A DNA stretch of 64,000 bases, taken from Akkermansiaceae bacterium UBA5020 (GTDB lineage Bacteria > Verrucomicrobiota > Verrucomicrobiia > Verrucomicrobiales > DEV007). The stretch spans positions 62,234 through 126,233 of the forward strand of contig DGXY01000119.1 of NCBI GenBank assembly GCA_002396885.1, written 5' to 3'. The notes below the pieces were generated by a model. The model made no database searches, had not been told where the DNA came from, and saw nothing but the letters and a program-made list of their open reading frames with translations. Made by a program: the position numbers and the translations under genes. Shown here piece after piece: positions 16,183 through 25,797 of this stretch (within the stretch, counting starts at the first letter, position 1; each line of letters starts with the position of its first letter).

Positions 16183-17303
16183 AGGCAGCTCCCAATCACC
16201 CCTAACAAACGCGCCACCTCATCGGCCGTGTTGTAGCCGTGCACGGCGACGCGGACGCGGCCGGCCTGGTGCATCACGTGGATTTCCTCCCGCTCCAAGG
16301 CCGCGTGGATCTCGGTCGAGCGAGGGTGGATGAAGGAAACGATCCCCGTGGGGAATTCAGGCCGCAGCGGAGCGAGCGGCGCGAGCCCGAGATCGACGAG
16401 TCCCGCATGGACTCGCGTCACGAGCGGATCGGCATGACGCGAAATCGCATCGATCCCGATTCCATCGAGATACCGCAGCGAGGCGTTGAGTGCGTAGAGC
16501 GAGACGAAATTGGGCATGCCCACGGAGAAGCTCGCCGCACCGGGTTTGGTCACGGCTTTCTCGAATCGATCGGCTTCGAAGGCGTTCGTCAGGTGGAACC
16601 ACCCGCCCGCCTTGGTCGTGAGCCGCTCAGCCCCCACCTCGGGCACGCCGATGACGCAGCCACCGTGGATCCCGAGGGTCCACTTGTGGGTGCTCGAAAT
16701 GAGGATGTCGGCGTCGGAACATCCGAGTTCGACCCGGCCAAAGGCCTGGGTGATGTCGACCGAGAGCGCCGCCTGCGGCGCGAGCGAACGCACCGCGTCG
16801 CGCAGGGCCGGCCAGTCGATCCGAAAACCGTTGTAGAAACTCACCAGCGAGACCTGGACGAGGCGCGTTTTCGCGCCGAGAAGCGGCAGGAGATCCTCGG
16901 TCCGCAACTCGCCCTGACGCGCACGCCAAACCTTCACCCGTGGAGGCCGCGCCGCACGCAGCCAGGGCGTCGCGCCGGCGGGGAAGTCGAGATCGCTCAC
17001 GACGACCTCGTCTTCGGGGCCGAGATCGAGGGCTCCGGCGAGGAGGTTGTAAGCCTCGGAGCTGCACGAGCAGAAGGAGACCTCCTCGGTCTTCAGCCCC
17101 ACCAGCTTCGCACTGATCTCGCGGCATGCCTCGACCGCGGCGAAGTGCGGGACGCGGCCGCGCATGCCGAGCCCCTTGTCGTGCGTGTATTGCGCGATCG
17201 CCTCTCCGACGCAACGCGGCGGGATGCTCTCGGCCGCGGTGTTGAGGTAGGTGATTCCCTCGAGGGCCGGGAAATCCGCGCGGAGGGATTCGGTGGTGAG
17301 CAT
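16179..17303 (-). CDS. Class V aminotransferase (cysteine desulfurase-like fold)
   Basis: A 374-residue PLP-dependent enzyme. The PLP lysine is Lys207 in ISSTHKWTLGIHGG, and the cofactor aspartate is in SVDITQAFGR (residues 181-190). The N-terminus TYLNTAAESIPP and the motif SSEAYNLLAGAL fit the selenocysteine lyase/isopenicillin N epimerase-like branch. No catalytic-loop Cys equivalent to that of SufS was recognised, so desulfurase function should not be assumed. It starts 24 bp downstream of the transaldolase gene on the same strand, so the two are probably cotranscribed. The stop codon lies in the end of REPIN copy 4, so the last residue or two may have been altered by repeat insertion. 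Confidence 0.88.
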   Translation of the reverse strand: MLTTESLRADFPALEGITYLNTAAESIPPRCVGEAIAQYTHDKGLGMRGRVPHFAAVEACREISAKLVGLKTEEVSFCSCSSEAYNLLAGALDLGPEDEVVVSDLDFPAGATPWLRAARPPRVKVWRARQGELRTEDLLPLLGAKTRLVQVSLVSFYNGFRIDWPALRDAVRSLAPQAALSVDITQAFGRVELGCSDADILISSTHKWTLGIHGGCVIGVPEVGAERLTTKAGGWFHLTNAFEADRFEKAVTKPGAASFSVGMPNFVSLYALNASLRYLDGIGIDAISRHADPLVTRVHAGLVDLGLAPLAPLRPEFPTGIVSFIHPRSTEIHAALEREEIHVMHQAGRVRVAVHGYNTADEVARLLGVIGSCL

Positions 17304-17327
17304 GTCAGGATCTGCCAGAGCGGCGGC

Positions 17328-18284
17328 TCAGAGTTTCGCGGCAATGAGCGCCTCCATCTTGCGGATGTCGGCGGAGAAAAGACGGATTCCCTCGGCCGTT
17401 TTTTCCGTGGCCATGGCGTCTTCGTTGAGAAGGAACCGGAAGGGCTTCTCGCCCGCATCAACCCGCTCGAGCGATGAGCCGGTGGCGAGCTCGGGAGAGA
17501 GCCTCCGCTCCACGGTGCCTTCGCTCTTCTGGAGATCGTCGAGCAGGTTCGGTCCGATCGTGAGGAGATCGCAACCGGCGAGTTCGAGGATCTGCGAGGT
17601 GTTGCGGAAGCTCGCGCCCATGACTTCGACGGGATAACCGAACTGGCGGTAGTAGGTGTAGATCCGCCGCACCGATTGCACGCCGGGATCGTCGGCCCCG
17701 GTGTAATCGGTGCCGGTGCTCTTCTTGAACCAGTCATAAATGCGGCCGACAAAGGGCGAGATCAGGGTGATGCCTCCCTCGGCGCAGGCGACGGCCTGGA
17801 CGAGCGAAAACAAGAGGGTCAGGTTGCAGTGGATACCCTCTTTCTCGAGGACGGTGGCGGCGCGGATGCCCTCCCAGGTCGAGGCGATCTTGATGAGGAT
17901 GCGCTCGCGGGGAATGCCGTCCGCTTCGTAGAGGCGGATGATCTCGTGTGCTTTGGTCAGGGTTCCCTCCGTGTCGAAGGAAAGGCGCGCGTCGACCTCG
18001 GTCGAGACCCGCCCCGGGACGATTCCGAGGATCTCCTTGCCGAAATTGACGAGGACCCGGTCGATGATCGCCGAGACCAGGGCCTCGCCGGAGAGGGGCG
18101 AGGATTTCAGGTCGGCGACGGCCTTGTCGACGAGGGGCGCGTAGGCCTCCTGCTGGGCGGCCTTGAGGATGAGTGAGGGATTCGTCGTCGCATCCTGCGG
18201 GCGGTAGGCGCGCATCGATTCAAAATCGCCCGTGTCGGCGACGACGACGGTGTGTTGCTTGAGCTGGTCGAGGAGGTTTGCCAT
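17328..18284 (-). CDS. tal: Transaldolase
   Basis: Cytoplasmic pentose phosphate pathway enzyme transferring a dihydroxyacetone unit between sugar phosphates. At 318 residues it fits the TalB-type family. The Schiff-base lysine is Lys132 in ILIKIASTWEGIRAA, and DATTNPSLILKAAQ (residues 31-44) and ISPFVGRIYDWFKK are family hallmarks. It is the first gene of a probable two-gene unit with the class V aminotransferase. The start ATG gives MANLLDQLKQHTVVVADTGD, a typical N-terminus. Confidence 0.97.
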   Translation of the reverse strand: MANLLDQLKQHTVVVADTGDFESMRAYRPQDATTNPSLILKAAQQEAYAPLVDKAVADLKSSPLSGEALVSAIIDRVLVNFGKEILGIVPGRVSTEVDARLSFDTEGTLTKAHEIIRLYEADGIPRERILIKIASTWEGIRAATVLEKEGIHCNLTLLFSLVQAVACAEGGITLISPFVGRIYDWFKKSTGTDYTGADDPGVQSVRRIYTYYRQFGYPVEVMGASFRNTSQILELAGCDLLTIGPNLLDDLQKSEGTVERRLSPELATGSSLERVDAGEKPFRFLLNEDAMATEKTAEGIRLFSADIRKMEALIAAKL

Positions 18285-18452
18285 GCGAATAGTTTGAAGG
18301 GCGAGGTGCGCCTTGTCCAGCGGATAGGGGAGGTTCCCCGTCGATGAGGGGATCGTCGAAGCGCCGCTCCGGCGGCGTAAATCCCAATCGGTGGCGCGAC
18401 CCGGGGATCACGCGGCGTTTGCGGAAATTCTCAACGGGTCAAGATTGCGCGA

Positions 18453-19346
18453 ATGCCCCCCATGAAGCCGACTCTCCATTTCCTCGCCCTTTTTCTTTTC
18501 GCTCTTCCTTTCTCCGGTCGTGCCGCTGAGGGCGAGACCAAGCCCGATCGCGTCCCGCTCTGGCCAGAGGGCCAGGCACCGAACGGCGACGGATCCTTGG
18601 ACACCGCCAATGCTTTCTACACCCTGCATCGTCCGGCAAACCCGAACGGCGCGGCGTTCGTCATCTGTCCCGGCGGCGGCTACGGCGGACTGGTCACCGG
18701 TGGGGAAGGCCACGGCATCGCCGCCTGGCTGAACGGCCACGGCATCACCGGCATCGTCCTCGAATATCGTCTCCCCCAAGGCCGCTCCGAGGTGCCCTTG
18801 CTCGACGCGCAGCGCGCTCTGCGCACCGCGCGTTTCCATGCCAAGGAATGGGGGATCGATCCGGCGCGTCTCGGCATCATCGGCTTCTCCGCCGGAGGTC
18901 ATCTCGCTTCGACCGCCGGCACCCATTTCGATGAGGGTGACGCCAGCGGGGCAGATCCGATCGAGCGCCTCGGTTGCCGCCCCGATTTCATGATCCTCGT
19001 CTACCCCGTCATCACGATGGATACGAGCACCCACGGCGGATCACGGAAGAATCTCCTCGGTCCCGAGCCGAGCGCCGAACTCGTGACGCGCTTCTCGAAC
19101 GAGAAACAGGTCACCGAAAAGACCCCGCCCGCCTTTCTCGCCCACGCTGCCGATGACAAGGCCGTCGTGCCGGCGAACAGCGAGAATTTCCATGCGGCGC
19201 TTGTAAAGAATGGAGTCACCTCCAAGTATCTCGCCCTGCCTTCGGGCGGGCACGGTCTCAATGGCTACAAAGGCCCGATGTGGGACGCGTGGCAGGCGCA
19301 ATCGATCGCGTGGCTCGAGGAACTCGGGATGATCCCCGCTCCGTGA
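18453..19346 (+). CDS. Secreted alpha/beta hydrolase (xylan acetyl esterase-like)
   Basis: A 297-residue exported esterase. A signal peptide (KPTLHFLALFLFALPFSGRAAEG) is followed by VPLWPEGQAPNG, the oxyanion-type motif CPGGGYGGLV, and the nucleophile elbow GFSAGGHLAS (Ser about residue 149). A C-terminal Asp (HAADDKAVVP) and His (SGGHGL) complete the triad. Relatives deacetylate plant polysaccharides or hydrolyse small esters. An alternative ATG three codons downstream, at 18462, would give a more standard signal peptide. No linked sugar gene is adjacent, so the substrate is inferred from the family only. Confidence 0.88.
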   Translation: MPPMKPTLHFLALFLFALPFSGRAAEGETKPDRVPLWPEGQAPNGDGSLDTANAFYTLHRPANPNGAAFVICPGGGYGGLVTGGEGHGIAAWLNGHGITGIVLEYRLPQGRSEVPLLDAQRALRTARFHAKEWGIDPARLGIIGFSAGGHLASTAGTHFDEGDASGADPIERLGCRPDFMILVYPVITMDTSTHGGSRKNLLGPEPSAELVTRFSNEKQVTEKTPPAFLAHAADDKAVVPANSENFHAALVKNGVTSKYLALPSGGHGLNGYKGPMWDAWQAQSIAWLEELGMIPAP

Positions 19347-19759
19347 GCGAAAACGATCGCGAGACCGACGGACAGAGCTGGACTGTTTGGACTGTTTGCG
19401 CAAAGCGCGGCTCACGACAGCTCGTCCAGGGTCCATCCTCACAAACAAACGGGGCGGGATTTGAAATCGTGATCCGTCCACGGCAGGGGCTTGATCGAGA
19501 ACTTCCGGGAGGGGAAGGCTATCCCAGGTGCCCGGCCCTAAGATCATGATGCGTTTCATGGGATGATGTTTGAAGTTACAAAAGGGATGTTTATTGCTGA
19601 AATTACAATTTCTTGACTGATCGGCGCGACAGCACCTCCGGGTGGGATCCGCGGCAAGCTGTGGCCAAAACCCTCATCGCGGGCTTCCTTGCCTTGCCCC
19701 TTGCGACTTGCACCCGTGCCGCTCCGCGCTACCGTCGGGGTTCCGCATCACCCTGCTCC
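19347..19759. other. Noncoding stretch upstream of alaS
   Basis: About 410 bp without a convincing gene. The part from 19556 to 19615 is clearly more AT-rich than its surroundings (GTTACAAAAGGGATGTTTATT and following), so the alaS promoter is probably there. The in-frame TTG start upstream of alaS in this region has no AlaRS similarity. No riboswitch or T-box structure was recognised. Confidence 0.5.
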
Positions 19760-22588
19760 ATGACATCCCGCGACATCCGGCAATCCTTCCTCGATTTCTT
19801 CGCCGAAAAGAAACACACCATCGTGCCCTCGGCCTCGCTGATGCCGACTTCACCGAACCTGCTCTTTACGAACGCGGGGATGAACCAGTTCATTCCCTAT
19901 TTCCTCGGCACCGAGGCCGCTCCCTACGATCCGCCGCGGGCCGCCGATACGCAGAAATGCATCCGCGCCGGAGGCAAGCACAACGACCTCGATGATGTCG
20001 GCTACGATACCTATCACCACACCCTTTTCGAGATGCTGGGGAACTGGTCCTTCGGCGATTACTTCAAGGTCGAGGCGATCACCTGGGCCTGGGAGTTGTT
20101 GACGGAGCGCTGGAAGATGCCCGCGAACCGCCTCTACGCGACGGTCTACGCTCCGGCCGAAGGCGACCCGTCCGAGTTCGATCAGCAGGCCTACGACCTC
20201 TGGGCCGCGATCTTCACCAAGGCCGGACTCGATCCCGCGGTGCACATCGTCAACGGCAACCGCAAGGACAACTTCTGGATGATGGGCGAGACCGGGCCCT
20301 GCGGTCCCTGCTCCGAGATCCACGTCGACCTGACCCCTGACGGAGACACCAAAGGCAGCCTCGTGAACATGGGCGATGCCCGCTGCATCGAGATCTGGAA
20401 CCTCGTTTTCATCCAGTTCAACGCGAACGAAGACGGCACCTTCCGCCCTCTCCCCGCCTGCCACGTCGACACGGGGATGGGTTTCGAGCGCGCCTGCGCT
20501 GTCATCCAGGGCACGAAGGGTCTCACCGATTTCTCCAGGCTCGCCTCGAACTACGACACCGACGTCTTCACCCCGATCTTCGCGAAGCTTTCCGAGCTCA
20601 CCGGCAAGACCTATACCTCGACTGTCCCCGAAGGCGGCCAGCGCCATAGTCTTAGCGAACAGGAGCAGATCGACGTCGCCTATCGCGTCATCGGCGATCA
20701 CATCCGCACCGTCAGCTTTGCCATCGCCGATGGGATCGAACCCGGCAACGGCGGGAGAAACTATGTGATCCGCAACATTCTCCGCCGCGCCGTGCGGTTT
20801 GGCCGCGTCCTCGGCTTTGATGCGGAGAATCCCTTCCTCCACCAGCTTGTGCCCATCCTTGCGGCGGAATTTGGCGGGGTTTTCCCCGAGCTCATGGCCC
20901 GCCAAGAGAAAATCACCGCCGTCCTGAAGGCTGAGGAGGAGCAATTCAACCGCACCCTCGACCGCGGCCTCAAGCTCTTTGACGAAGCCTCCGCCAAGGT
21001 GAACGTCGGTGGACTCTTCCCCGCCGCGACCGTGGTGAAACTCTGGGAGACCTTCGGTTTCCCCACCGATCTCACCCAGCTCCTCCTCGACGAGCGCCAA
21101 CTCGCGAGCGACCCCGCGGAAGTCGCGCGTCTTGTCGAGGCGCACAAGAGCACCGGCGCTGAGGGCCAGAAGACCGCCGTGGTGGAAGCCGTCACGATCG
21201 AGACCGATGTGAAGACGGCCTTTGTCGGCTTCGAGCAGGACGAAACCGAGGCCACCGTGACCGAGTGGATCGAGAACGGTTCGGGCACCTTCGCAATCGT
21301 CGACCGAAGTCCCTTCTACATCGAGAAGGGCGGCCAGCTCGGCGACACCGGCATCCTCGTCGCGAACGGGGAAAACATCCCCGTGCTCTCCGTCCTCGGC
21401 GTGGGCGAGGCGACCGTGCTGCAGATCGGAAAACTTCCTGACAAATCGACCAACACCGTGACCTTGAAGTTGGAAACGACCCGTCGCCGTGCCATCGAGG
21501 CGCATCACACCGCGACCCACCTTTTTCACTGGGCCCTTCACCAGGTCGTCAGTCCCGACGCCACCCAGCAGGGTTCGCTCGTGGCGCCGGACCGCCTCCG
21601 CTTCGACTTCAACTCCGCCGCCGTGACCCACGAGCAGATCGCCAAGATCGAGGCCGAGGTGAATCAATGCATCCGGGCGAATGATCCCGTTTCGATTTCC
21701 GAGGTACCCCAGTCCGAAGTGAAGGGACGGCCAGGCATCATGCAGTTCTTCGGCGACAAATACGGCGACAAGGTCCGCGTCGTGCAGGTCGGCGGCAAGG
21801 CGGGCGCCTTCGACGGCTATTCCATGGAACTCTGTGGTGGCACCCACGTGAAAACGACGGGAGCGATCGGTTACTTCAAGATCAAGAGCGAAGGCGCTGT
21901 CGCCGCCGGGATCCGCCGCGTCGAGGCCGTCTGTGGAGAAGCCGCCAAGGCCGTCATCGCCGAGGAAGCCGAGCGCCTCGCCACTGAGTTCGCCGATGCG
22001 GTCCACAAGCTCGCCGCCGCCAACACGAAGCTGAAGGAACTCGGCAAATCCCATGTCGAGACCGACGAGAGCGACACCCTCTCCGCGCTCATCGCGAAGG
22101 ACCTCGCCTCCGGCGATCTCGCCGGGGCGAATGCCCACGCGAAGCAATTCGAGGCCCATCGCGACGCCGTCCGCGCTGCCGCGGTGCAGGCCGAGAAGGC
22201 GGTGAAGAAAGCCTCGGCCGGAGCCGCCGCCGGCATCGCCTCGCAGTGGTATGAAGAGACCCTCGCGAGCGAAGCCGGTCGCTTCTGGGCCGGTTTGCTG
22301 CCCGGAGACTCGGCGGAACTCCTCCAGGAAGCGATGAACACGGTGAAGGCGCGCCAGTTCACCGGCATCGTCGCGATGGCCCTCGTCGAGGAAGGCACCG
22401 TCCACCTCGGCGTCATCGTCCACCCTGACAGTGCCGCCCAAGCGAAGGCTGGAGACCTCGTCCGCGAGGCCCTCGCCGTCGCCGGAGGCAAGGGAGGCGG
22501 ACGCCCCGAAATGGCTCGTGGCGCCGCCCCCGGTGGCGAAGCCGAGGCTGAAGCGATCCTCGCAAAGGTGCGGGAATTGTTGGGGTAA
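19760..22588 (+). CDS. alaS: Alanyl-tRNA synthetase
   Basis: Charges tRNA-Ala in the cytoplasm. The 942-residue protein has the class II catalytic domain at the N-terminus (MTSRDIRQSFLDFFAEKKH, NLLFTNAGMNQF, MGETGPCGPCSEIH), the editing domain with the zinc motifs EAHHTATHLFHWAL and CGGTHVKTTG, and a C-terminal C-Ala-type domain ending in GGGRPEMARGAAPGG. The start at 19760 was chosen because this N-terminus matches AlaRS; 49 upstream codons in the same frame do not. No amino acid attenuator was seen. Confidence 0.98.
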   Translation: MTSRDIRQSFLDFFAEKKHTIVPSASLMPTSPNLLFTNAGMNQFIPYFLGTEAAPYDPPRAADTQKCIRAGGKHNDLDDVGYDTYHHTLFEMLGNWSFGDYFKVEAITWAWELLTERWKMPANRLYATVYAPAEGDPSEFDQQAYDLWAAIFTKAGLDPAVHIVNGNRKDNFWMMGETGPCGPCSEIHVDLTPDGDTKGSLVNMGDARCIEIWNLVFIQFNANEDGTFRPLPACHVDTGMGFERACAVIQGTKGLTDFSRLASNYDTDVFTPIFAKLSELTGKTYTSTVPEGGQRHSLSEQEQIDVAYRVIGDHIRTVSFAIADGIEPGNGGRNYVIRNILRRAVRFGRVLGFDAENPFLHQLVPILAAEFGGVFPELMARQEKITAVLKAEEEQFNRTLDRGLKLFDEASAKVNVGGLFPAATVVKLWETFGFPTDLTQLLLDERQLASDPAEVARLVEAHKSTGAEGQKTAVVEAVTIETDVKTAFVGFEQDETEATVTEWIENGSGTFAIVDRSPFYIEKGGQLGDTGILVANGENIPVLSVLGVGEATVLQIGKLPDKSTNTVTLKLETTRRRAIEAHHTATHLFHWALHQVVSPDATQQGSLVAPDRLRFDFNSAAVTHEQIAKIEAEVNQCIRANDPVSISEVPQSEVKGRPGIMQFFGDKYGDKVRVVQVGGKAGAFDGYSMELCGGTHVKTTGAIGYFKIKSEGAVAAGIRRVEAVCGEAAKAVIAEEAERLATEFADAVHKLAAANTKLKELGKSHVETDESDTLSALIAKDLASGDLAGANAHAKQFEAHRDAVRAAAVQAEKAVKKASAGAAAGIASQWYEETLASEAGRFWAGLLPGDSAELLQEAMNTVKARQFTGIVAMALVEEGTVHLGVIVHPDSAAQAKAGDLVREALAVAGGKGGGRPEMARGAAPGGEAEAEAILAKVRELLG

Positions 22589-22646
22589 GGAGGTCGGAAG
22601 TCGAGACGGCTTCCCCCTTCCAACGGACCCTCGTTCCACCGGATCC

Positions 22647-23441
22647 TTACTCCCGGACCAAGGTCACCTTGGTGACGGCGGGAAGGCCGCTGCCATCCAA
22701 TCCGAAGGCGGTCACTTTCACCCGGGTGCGGTCGGTCGCGGGACGGATTCGCGCACTCCATCGGGTTCCATCGCTGCTCAGCTTGGCGAATTTTGATCGT
22801 TTTCCCTGTTCCTTGATCAGGACACGATCGACACTGAAAGTGGCTGAGGTATCGCCCTTGAGTTTGATGGACGGGCGACTCGTCCGGAGAAGGCGGCCGC
22901 CATCGACCGCGACCGTGGTCTCGGGAATCACGGCGAGGGTGGTGGATTGTGCGCCGGCGACTGCCGAGGTGGAGACGCAATTCAGAATCGAAATCGGTGC
23001 GTCAAAACGGATGATGCCGTGGGAAAATCCATTTGTCGTCGTGAGCGTGTTTCCGGCCACCGACACACCACTGGCTAACCCGGAGAGAATGGTGAAGGGC
23101 TGGTCGAAAGCGTAACTATCAGACCGCCAAAACACCACATAGAGCATCAGACCCGTGATGGGTCGGCTCAGCGTGAACCGGAAATCGGAACCGCCGCTGT
23201 GCTCCAGGCAACCTTGAGTGGCGGAGAGAGGCGCCCCCGAATAATCCGGCCCGCTCAAATCGCCAGAGAAGGTCCCCGGACTGCCGAGTTGCGTGGCGGT
23301 AATGGTGACTGGCCCGAGTGTTCCCTCCGCACTCATGGCTCCGGGATTGATCGTTGTCCAAAATGCCGTAACGGTCTGTGCGGAGGCCGAAAAAACAGGG
23401 GCGAGGAACAGACCGAGGCAGAGGCAAAGCGTGCTTTTCAT
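22647..23441 (-). CDS. Secreted protein of unknown function with C-terminal beta domain
   Basis: A 264-residue exported protein with a clear signal peptide (MKSTLCLCLGLFLAPVFSASAQT). The region to about residue 170 is Ser/Thr/Gly-rich and predicted to be beta-strand, with two isolated Cys residues. The last 90 residues (from VDGGRLLRTSRPSIKLKGD) look like an immunoglobulin-like module resembling that at the end of the protein at 49.1 kb. No enzyme motif was found. The start at 23441 is set by the signal peptide. It may be a PVC-specific surface protein. Confidence 0.72.
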   Translation of the reverse strand: MKSTLCLCLGLFLAPVFSASAQTVTAFWTTINPGAMSAEGTLGPVTITATQLGSPGTFSGDLSGPDYSGAPLSATQGCLEHSGGSDFRFTLSRPITGLMLYVVFWRSDSYAFDQPFTILSGLASGVSVAGNTLTTTNGFSHGIIRFDAPISILNCVSTSAVAGAQSTTLAVIPETTVAVDGGRLLRTSRPSIKLKGDTSATFSVDRVLIKEQGKRSKFAKLSSDGTRWSARIRPATDRTRVKVTAFGLDGSGLPAVTKVTLVRE

Positions 23442-23562
23442 GGGATGCGGTAATGACGGACCAGTGTGCTCGACCATTCGATTCATCACAATGATTATAA
23501 AAAAGAATCCCGTTTTGTGACCTCACCTGAGAATCGGCAGTGTATGCTTTTCAGAGATTCTG

Positions 23563-24426
23563 ATGAGAGCTACGTTCTACCCCGCCTCTGCCCTTCTTCA
23601 TCGGATCCTGCCGTTCTTGCTTGCGCTTGCCGCGATCCTTCCAGCCTCCCCCGCCCGGGCGCAGATCGTGGGTAAAAGGATCGAAGCCCCGAAATCCGCG
23701 CGCCTCAAGACCCTCTCGATCCGCGAATCGACCCTCTCTTCGATCGTCACGAAGGCCTCGGCCACGTATCGCAAGGAGGCGGGCGCGCAGGGTTTTCTCC
23801 TCGAATCGAGCGATGGCGAACCCGTCGTGGAATGGAAGATCGGTGGGGAAGTGCACCCCCTGCCGGAAGGGGTCCCGGCTCCGGCACGCGTCGTTGAAAA
23901 GCGGGTCAAACTGATCCCGCACGAGGACAAACTCTTCCTCAAAATCGAAATCCTCGCCAAAGGTGCTCCCGACCGCGTCGAGGAAGAGGTGCGGTTTTCG
24001 GGCACCTACGAGGCGACCCTTCTGGAAGGCTCTTTTCAGGCCGATCAGAACGGTGGAAAACGGAAAGTCCGCATCGCCGCCACGGATCATGAGCGATATC
24101 TCAAGGACGTGCAAAAGGCGTTTTTCGGCGAGGCCATGCTGGCCAAACACGCCGATTCCTTTCGGCGGCAACTCACCGGCCTGCTTGAGCAAAAAGTCAC
24201 CGATCCGGGCGCCGCGCCCGCGTCGGAGATCGAGATGGCGAGAGCGCTCCTCACCATCGTCAAAGCTCACCCGGAGACCTTTGTCGTGACGGTGACACCG
24301 TCCTTCGAGTCGGATCCCGAGATCTTCGAAATCGAGGGCGACACGATGCGGTCAACGACGGAAACGCAAAAGAGCACGCTGCGCTTCGATGCCAAGCTGC
24401 CCGCGGTGATGCGCGGCGCACCCTAA
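23563..24426 (+). CDS. Secreted protein of unknown function
   Basis: A 287-residue exported protein. Residues 1-33 form a signal peptide ending in PARAQ. The rest is Lys/Glu-rich with mixed alpha/beta pattern; no repeats, Cys pairs or catalytic motifs were identified. The 3' end is convergent with the RlmM-like gene, and the two stop codons overlap (24423-24426). An AT-rich interval of 120 bp before the start (23441-23562) separates it from the divergent neighbour and probably carries promoters for both. Confidence 0.7.
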   Translation: MRATFYPASALLHRILPFLLALAAILPASPARAQIVGKRIEAPKSARLKTLSIRESTLSSIVTKASATYRKEAGAQGFLLESSDGEPVVEWKIGGEVHPLPEGVPAPARVVEKRVKLIPHEDKLFLKIEILAKGAPDRVEEEVRFSGTYEATLLEGSFQADQNGGKRKVRIAATDHERYLKDVQKAFFGEAMLAKHADSFRRQLTGLLEQKVTDPGAAPASEIEMARALLTIVKAHPETFVVTVTPSFESDPEIFEIEGDTMRSTTETQKSTLRFDAKLPAVMRGAP

Positions 24427-25502
24427 CATCGTTCGAAAAAGAGGGTGAACTCGTGCCGGTTGTAAGTGAGGTGGGTTTTGGCGGTGAGCCGCAAGCCCGA
24501 TCGGCCGGCGGTATCGATCGTTTCCCGCAGTAGCGCGAGAGGCTCTCCGATCGATTCAATCCGCGGCAGTTTCAGGGTAAAGACGACGAGTCCACCCTCT
24601 TTGAGAAAGCGGGAGAGTCGGATCACCTGCGCGATCGACTCCTCAGGCGGTCCATTCATGTCATCGAGCAGGGCATCATAGGAGAGCCCGGCCGGAGGCA
24701 CGAAGCGTGCGACATCGTCGTGGACGAAGGTTAGTCCCGCCTTGCCCGCGAGCCGTGGATCGAGCGGCGCGCGGTCGATCGCGGTGACCCGCTGCCCGCG
24801 GGCGAGGAGTTCCGAGGTCATTCCGCCGGGACAAGCCCCGAGTTCGAGCCAATGCGATCCTGCGGCGAGCGGCGGTCGATGCAAGCGCAGATAATGAAGA
24901 GCCTCGGCAATCTTCGCTCCGGCCCGACTGATCGTGTCGGGTTCGTGCTGGGCGATGTAGCGGCTCCCGCCTGGATAAAAGCCGTTCGCGGACCGGGGTG
25001 TCGCCATCCCGGCATAGAGTCCCTCTTTACCCACGAGGACAAAGAGGGTTTCGCGATCGGGCTCTTGCTCCTCGACCGTCTTGGCAGGAAGACCCGGGAA
25101 CAAGAGGACGAGGCGTCCGCGGAGATTCGCGGCGAGGTGACGGAAGTAGCGATCGGGCGAGGTCGGGTGGAGCGGCCCGACAAAAACCCCCTGCGGAGCA
25201 CGATCCCCGAATTTTGTCTTCAGCGTCTGAGCGGCCTTCTCGATGAATCCCTCGATTTTCGCCGGCTGGCAGGGCCAGGCGTGCTCGATCGGGAGATTCC
25301 ATCGGACGAAGATGCCGCCGCCCGAGTCCCGGATGGCGTCGGGAGTTGGGGTTCGGATCCAGCAATACTCCTGCCCGAGCCGCTTTGTCGAGACAGCACC
25401 GACGGACGCGAGGATTTCGGGTAAGATCCCCTCGAAGATCGCGGGGACGCGCACGAGCCAGGGCGCAAGGGTTGGCACGGAGACCTCGGAGGTGTCGGAC
25501 AT
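24423..25502 (-). CDS. RlmM-like SAM-dependent RNA methyltransferase
   Basis: A 359-residue protein whose C-terminal half is an FtsJ-type Rossmann methyltransferase: SHWLELGACPGGMTSELLARG is the SAM-binding motif I region, FVHDDVARF follows, LLDDMNGPPEES is the acidic motif IV region, and VFTLKLPR is the strand carrying the catalytic Lys. The N-terminal part lies where RlmM has its RNA-binding domain and contains GFYPGGSRYIAQ, conserved in that family. RlmM 2'-O-methylates C2498 of 23S rRNA; that target is inferred. The start at 25502 was chosen over two upstream ATGs because it gives the family-like start. Confidence 0.83.
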   Translation of the reverse strand: MSDTSEVSVPTLAPWLVRVPAIFEGILPEILASVGAVSTKRLGQEYCWIRTPTPDAIRDSGGGIFVRWNLPIEHAWPCQPAKIEGFIEKAAQTLKTKFGDRAPQGVFVGPLHPTSPDRYFRHLAANLRGRLVLLFPGLPAKTVEEQEPDRETLFVLVGKEGLYAGMATPRSANGFYPGGSRYIAQHEPDTISRAGAKIAEALHYLRLHRPPLAAGSHWLELGACPGGMTSELLARGQRVTAIDRAPLDPRLAGKAGLTFVHDDVARFVPPAGLSYDALLDDMNGPPEESIAQVIRLSRFLKEGGLVVFTLKLPRIESIGEPLALLRETIDTAGRSGLRLTAKTHLTYNRHEFTLFFERC

Positions 25503-25626
25503 GGTCCCGTTCATCGCGCCGGACTCGCCTCCGTGCAAGTCACGGAGGACGGCTAATCCGTTGACAGTCGCCCGGATCGGGCTTTTACTGCCGCCCGGTC
25601 ATTTTCGGCCGGCGCATCGATGCGAT

Positions 25627-25700
25627 GGCGAGGTCGCCAAGTGGTAAGGCCGGGCTCTGCAAAAGCCCTATCGCGGGTTCGATTCCCGCCCTCGCCTCCA
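25627..25700 (+). tRNA. tRNA-Cys (anticodon GCA), CCA encoded
   Basis: The acceptor stem pairs GGCGAGG with CCTCGCC. The anticodon stem GGGCT/AGCCC surrounds a loop with GCA. The T arm GCGGG-TTCGATT-CCCGC is intact. The discriminator base is T (U), an identity element of tRNA-Cys. CCA follows directly (25698-25700), unlike tRNA-Phe in this window. The D arm is short, as usual for this tRNA. Confidence 0.96.
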
Positions 25701-25797
25701 TCGCTTTGCCCGGCAAAGCAGGGATCCCCCTGCGGGGAGAGAATCGATCGAGGTTCCTGCGAAGTTTCCCGTCGGCCCGAGGGGCGCGCCACCCTCC

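Noticed and set aside
19850..22639. A minus-strand frame of 929 codons over alaS.
   Set aside because: Antisense shadow of alaS with skewed composition; no recognisable domain.
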